This document shows, piece by piece, positions 5,433-5,670 of a stretch of DNA of 5,670 bases (position 1 is the stretch's first letter; every line of letters starts with the position of its first letter). The position numbers and the translations under genes were made by a program. The notes below the pieces were generated by a model, which saw nothing but the letters and a program-made list of their open reading frames with translations, ran no database searches and was not told the DNA's origin. Source of the stretch: an uncultured Haloferula sp. (GTDB lineage Bacteria > Verrucomicrobiota > Verrucomicrobiae > Verrucomicrobiales > Akkermansiaceae); NCBI GenBank assembly GCA_946885645.1, contig CAMPGU010000264.1, positions 1-5,670 on the forward strand. The letters run 5' to 3'.

Positions 5433-5670
5433 ATGTATTTCCTCGGAATTGAAATCGGCCATGCGGCTACCCGCGTGGTGGCGCTGGATCTCGAGGCCGC
5501 CACCGTGGCGGCCGAGGCGGTGGCCGCCCATGCGTGGGTGGAGGGGCTGCCGGAGGGCTATCGGGAACAGGACCCGGCGTCTTGGATCGCCGCGGCGGAC
5601 CAGGCGATGCGGCAGTGCTTGGAAACCTTGGGGGATGGCCGCGGCGGGGTGTCCGGGATCGGCGTGACCG
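5433..5670 (+). CDS. N-terminal part of an FGGY-family carbohydrate kinase, most like xylulokinase; cut by the right window edge
   Basis: The first 79 codons of a plus-strand gene begin at an ATG at 5433 and stay open to the edge. FGGY kinases phosphorylate sugars such as D-xylulose with ATP in the cytoplasm. The start MYFLGIEIGHAATRVVALDL matches the first beta hairpin of the actin-like fold, and REQDPASW at 44-51 matches the EQDP-x-x-W motif typical of xylulokinase-like members; SGIGVT at 74-79 precedes the expected substrate-binding strand. The usual phosphate-loop motif G-I-D-x-G-T-x-x-x-K is changed here: Glu7 for Asp, His10 for Thr and Arg14 for Lys. The protein may therefore be a divergent FGGY kinase with altered activity, or a relative that tolerates these changes; the catalytic Asp of the second domain lies outside the window. 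No Shine-Dalgarno sequence precedes the ATG. Xylulokinase is the best guess; ribulokinase or gluconokinase-like members are possible. Confidence 0.82.
   Translation, partial: MYFLGIEIGHAATRVVALDLEAATVAAEAVAAHAWVEGLPEGYREQDPASWIAAADQAMRQCLETLGDGRGGVSGIGVT

Overview
The window is GC-rich (roughly 60-65% by eye) bacterial DNA. Five genes lie on the minus strand and one starts on the plus strand at the right end; the outermost gene at each end is cut by the window edge. None of the six starts has a good Shine-Dalgarno sequence. Together with the gene content (an IscU-like scaffold, an ABCG-like half-transporter and a secreted helical protein of a type I associate with Verrucomicrobia such as Luteolibacter or Haloferula), this suggests Verrucomicrobiota. 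That assignment is inference from general resemblance; there is no rRNA or other marker gene here.

Layout from left to right. 1-336 (-) is the N-terminal 112 codons of an uncharacterised protein with an alternating beta/alpha pattern, possibly a TIM barrel. 337-500 is intergenic and holds two short GC-rich hairpins that may end transcription of the next gene. 501-2474 (-) encodes a 657-residue exported, mostly helical protein with a TPR-like repeat and a charged low-complexity insert. 2484-2888 (-) encodes a 134-residue protein with one N-terminal membrane segment and a small, probably OB-like, beta domain; it lies only 9 bp upstream of the 657-residue gene. 2889-2982 is intergenic with a 7-bp inverted repeat. 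2983-4743 (-) encodes a 586-residue ABCG/White-like ABC transporter (ATPase followed by six membrane helices) with a GTG start. 4744-4854 is intergenic. 4855-5316 (-) encodes an IscU/NifU-N-like Fe-S scaffold with all three cluster cysteines and the CGD aspartate. 5317-5432 is the divergent intergenic region, with a perfect 14-bp and a perfect 10-bp palindrome. 5433-5670 (+) is the N-terminus of an FGGY-family sugar kinase, most like xylulokinase.

How the genes may work together. From right to left, the scaffold, the transporter, the small membrane protein and the exported helical protein are collinear with gaps of 111, 94 and 9 bp, so they may form one operon. The last two are almost certainly cotranscribed. 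A working guess is that the transporter and the two envelope proteins serve one envelope process, while the Fe-S scaffold is a neighbour with a separate housekeeping role. The kinase is divergent and probably belongs to a sugar-use locus beyond the window. I see no CRISPR array, insertion sequence, tRNA or rRNA, and no clear new defence or mobile system. The least explained part is the pair of envelope genes at 501-2888.
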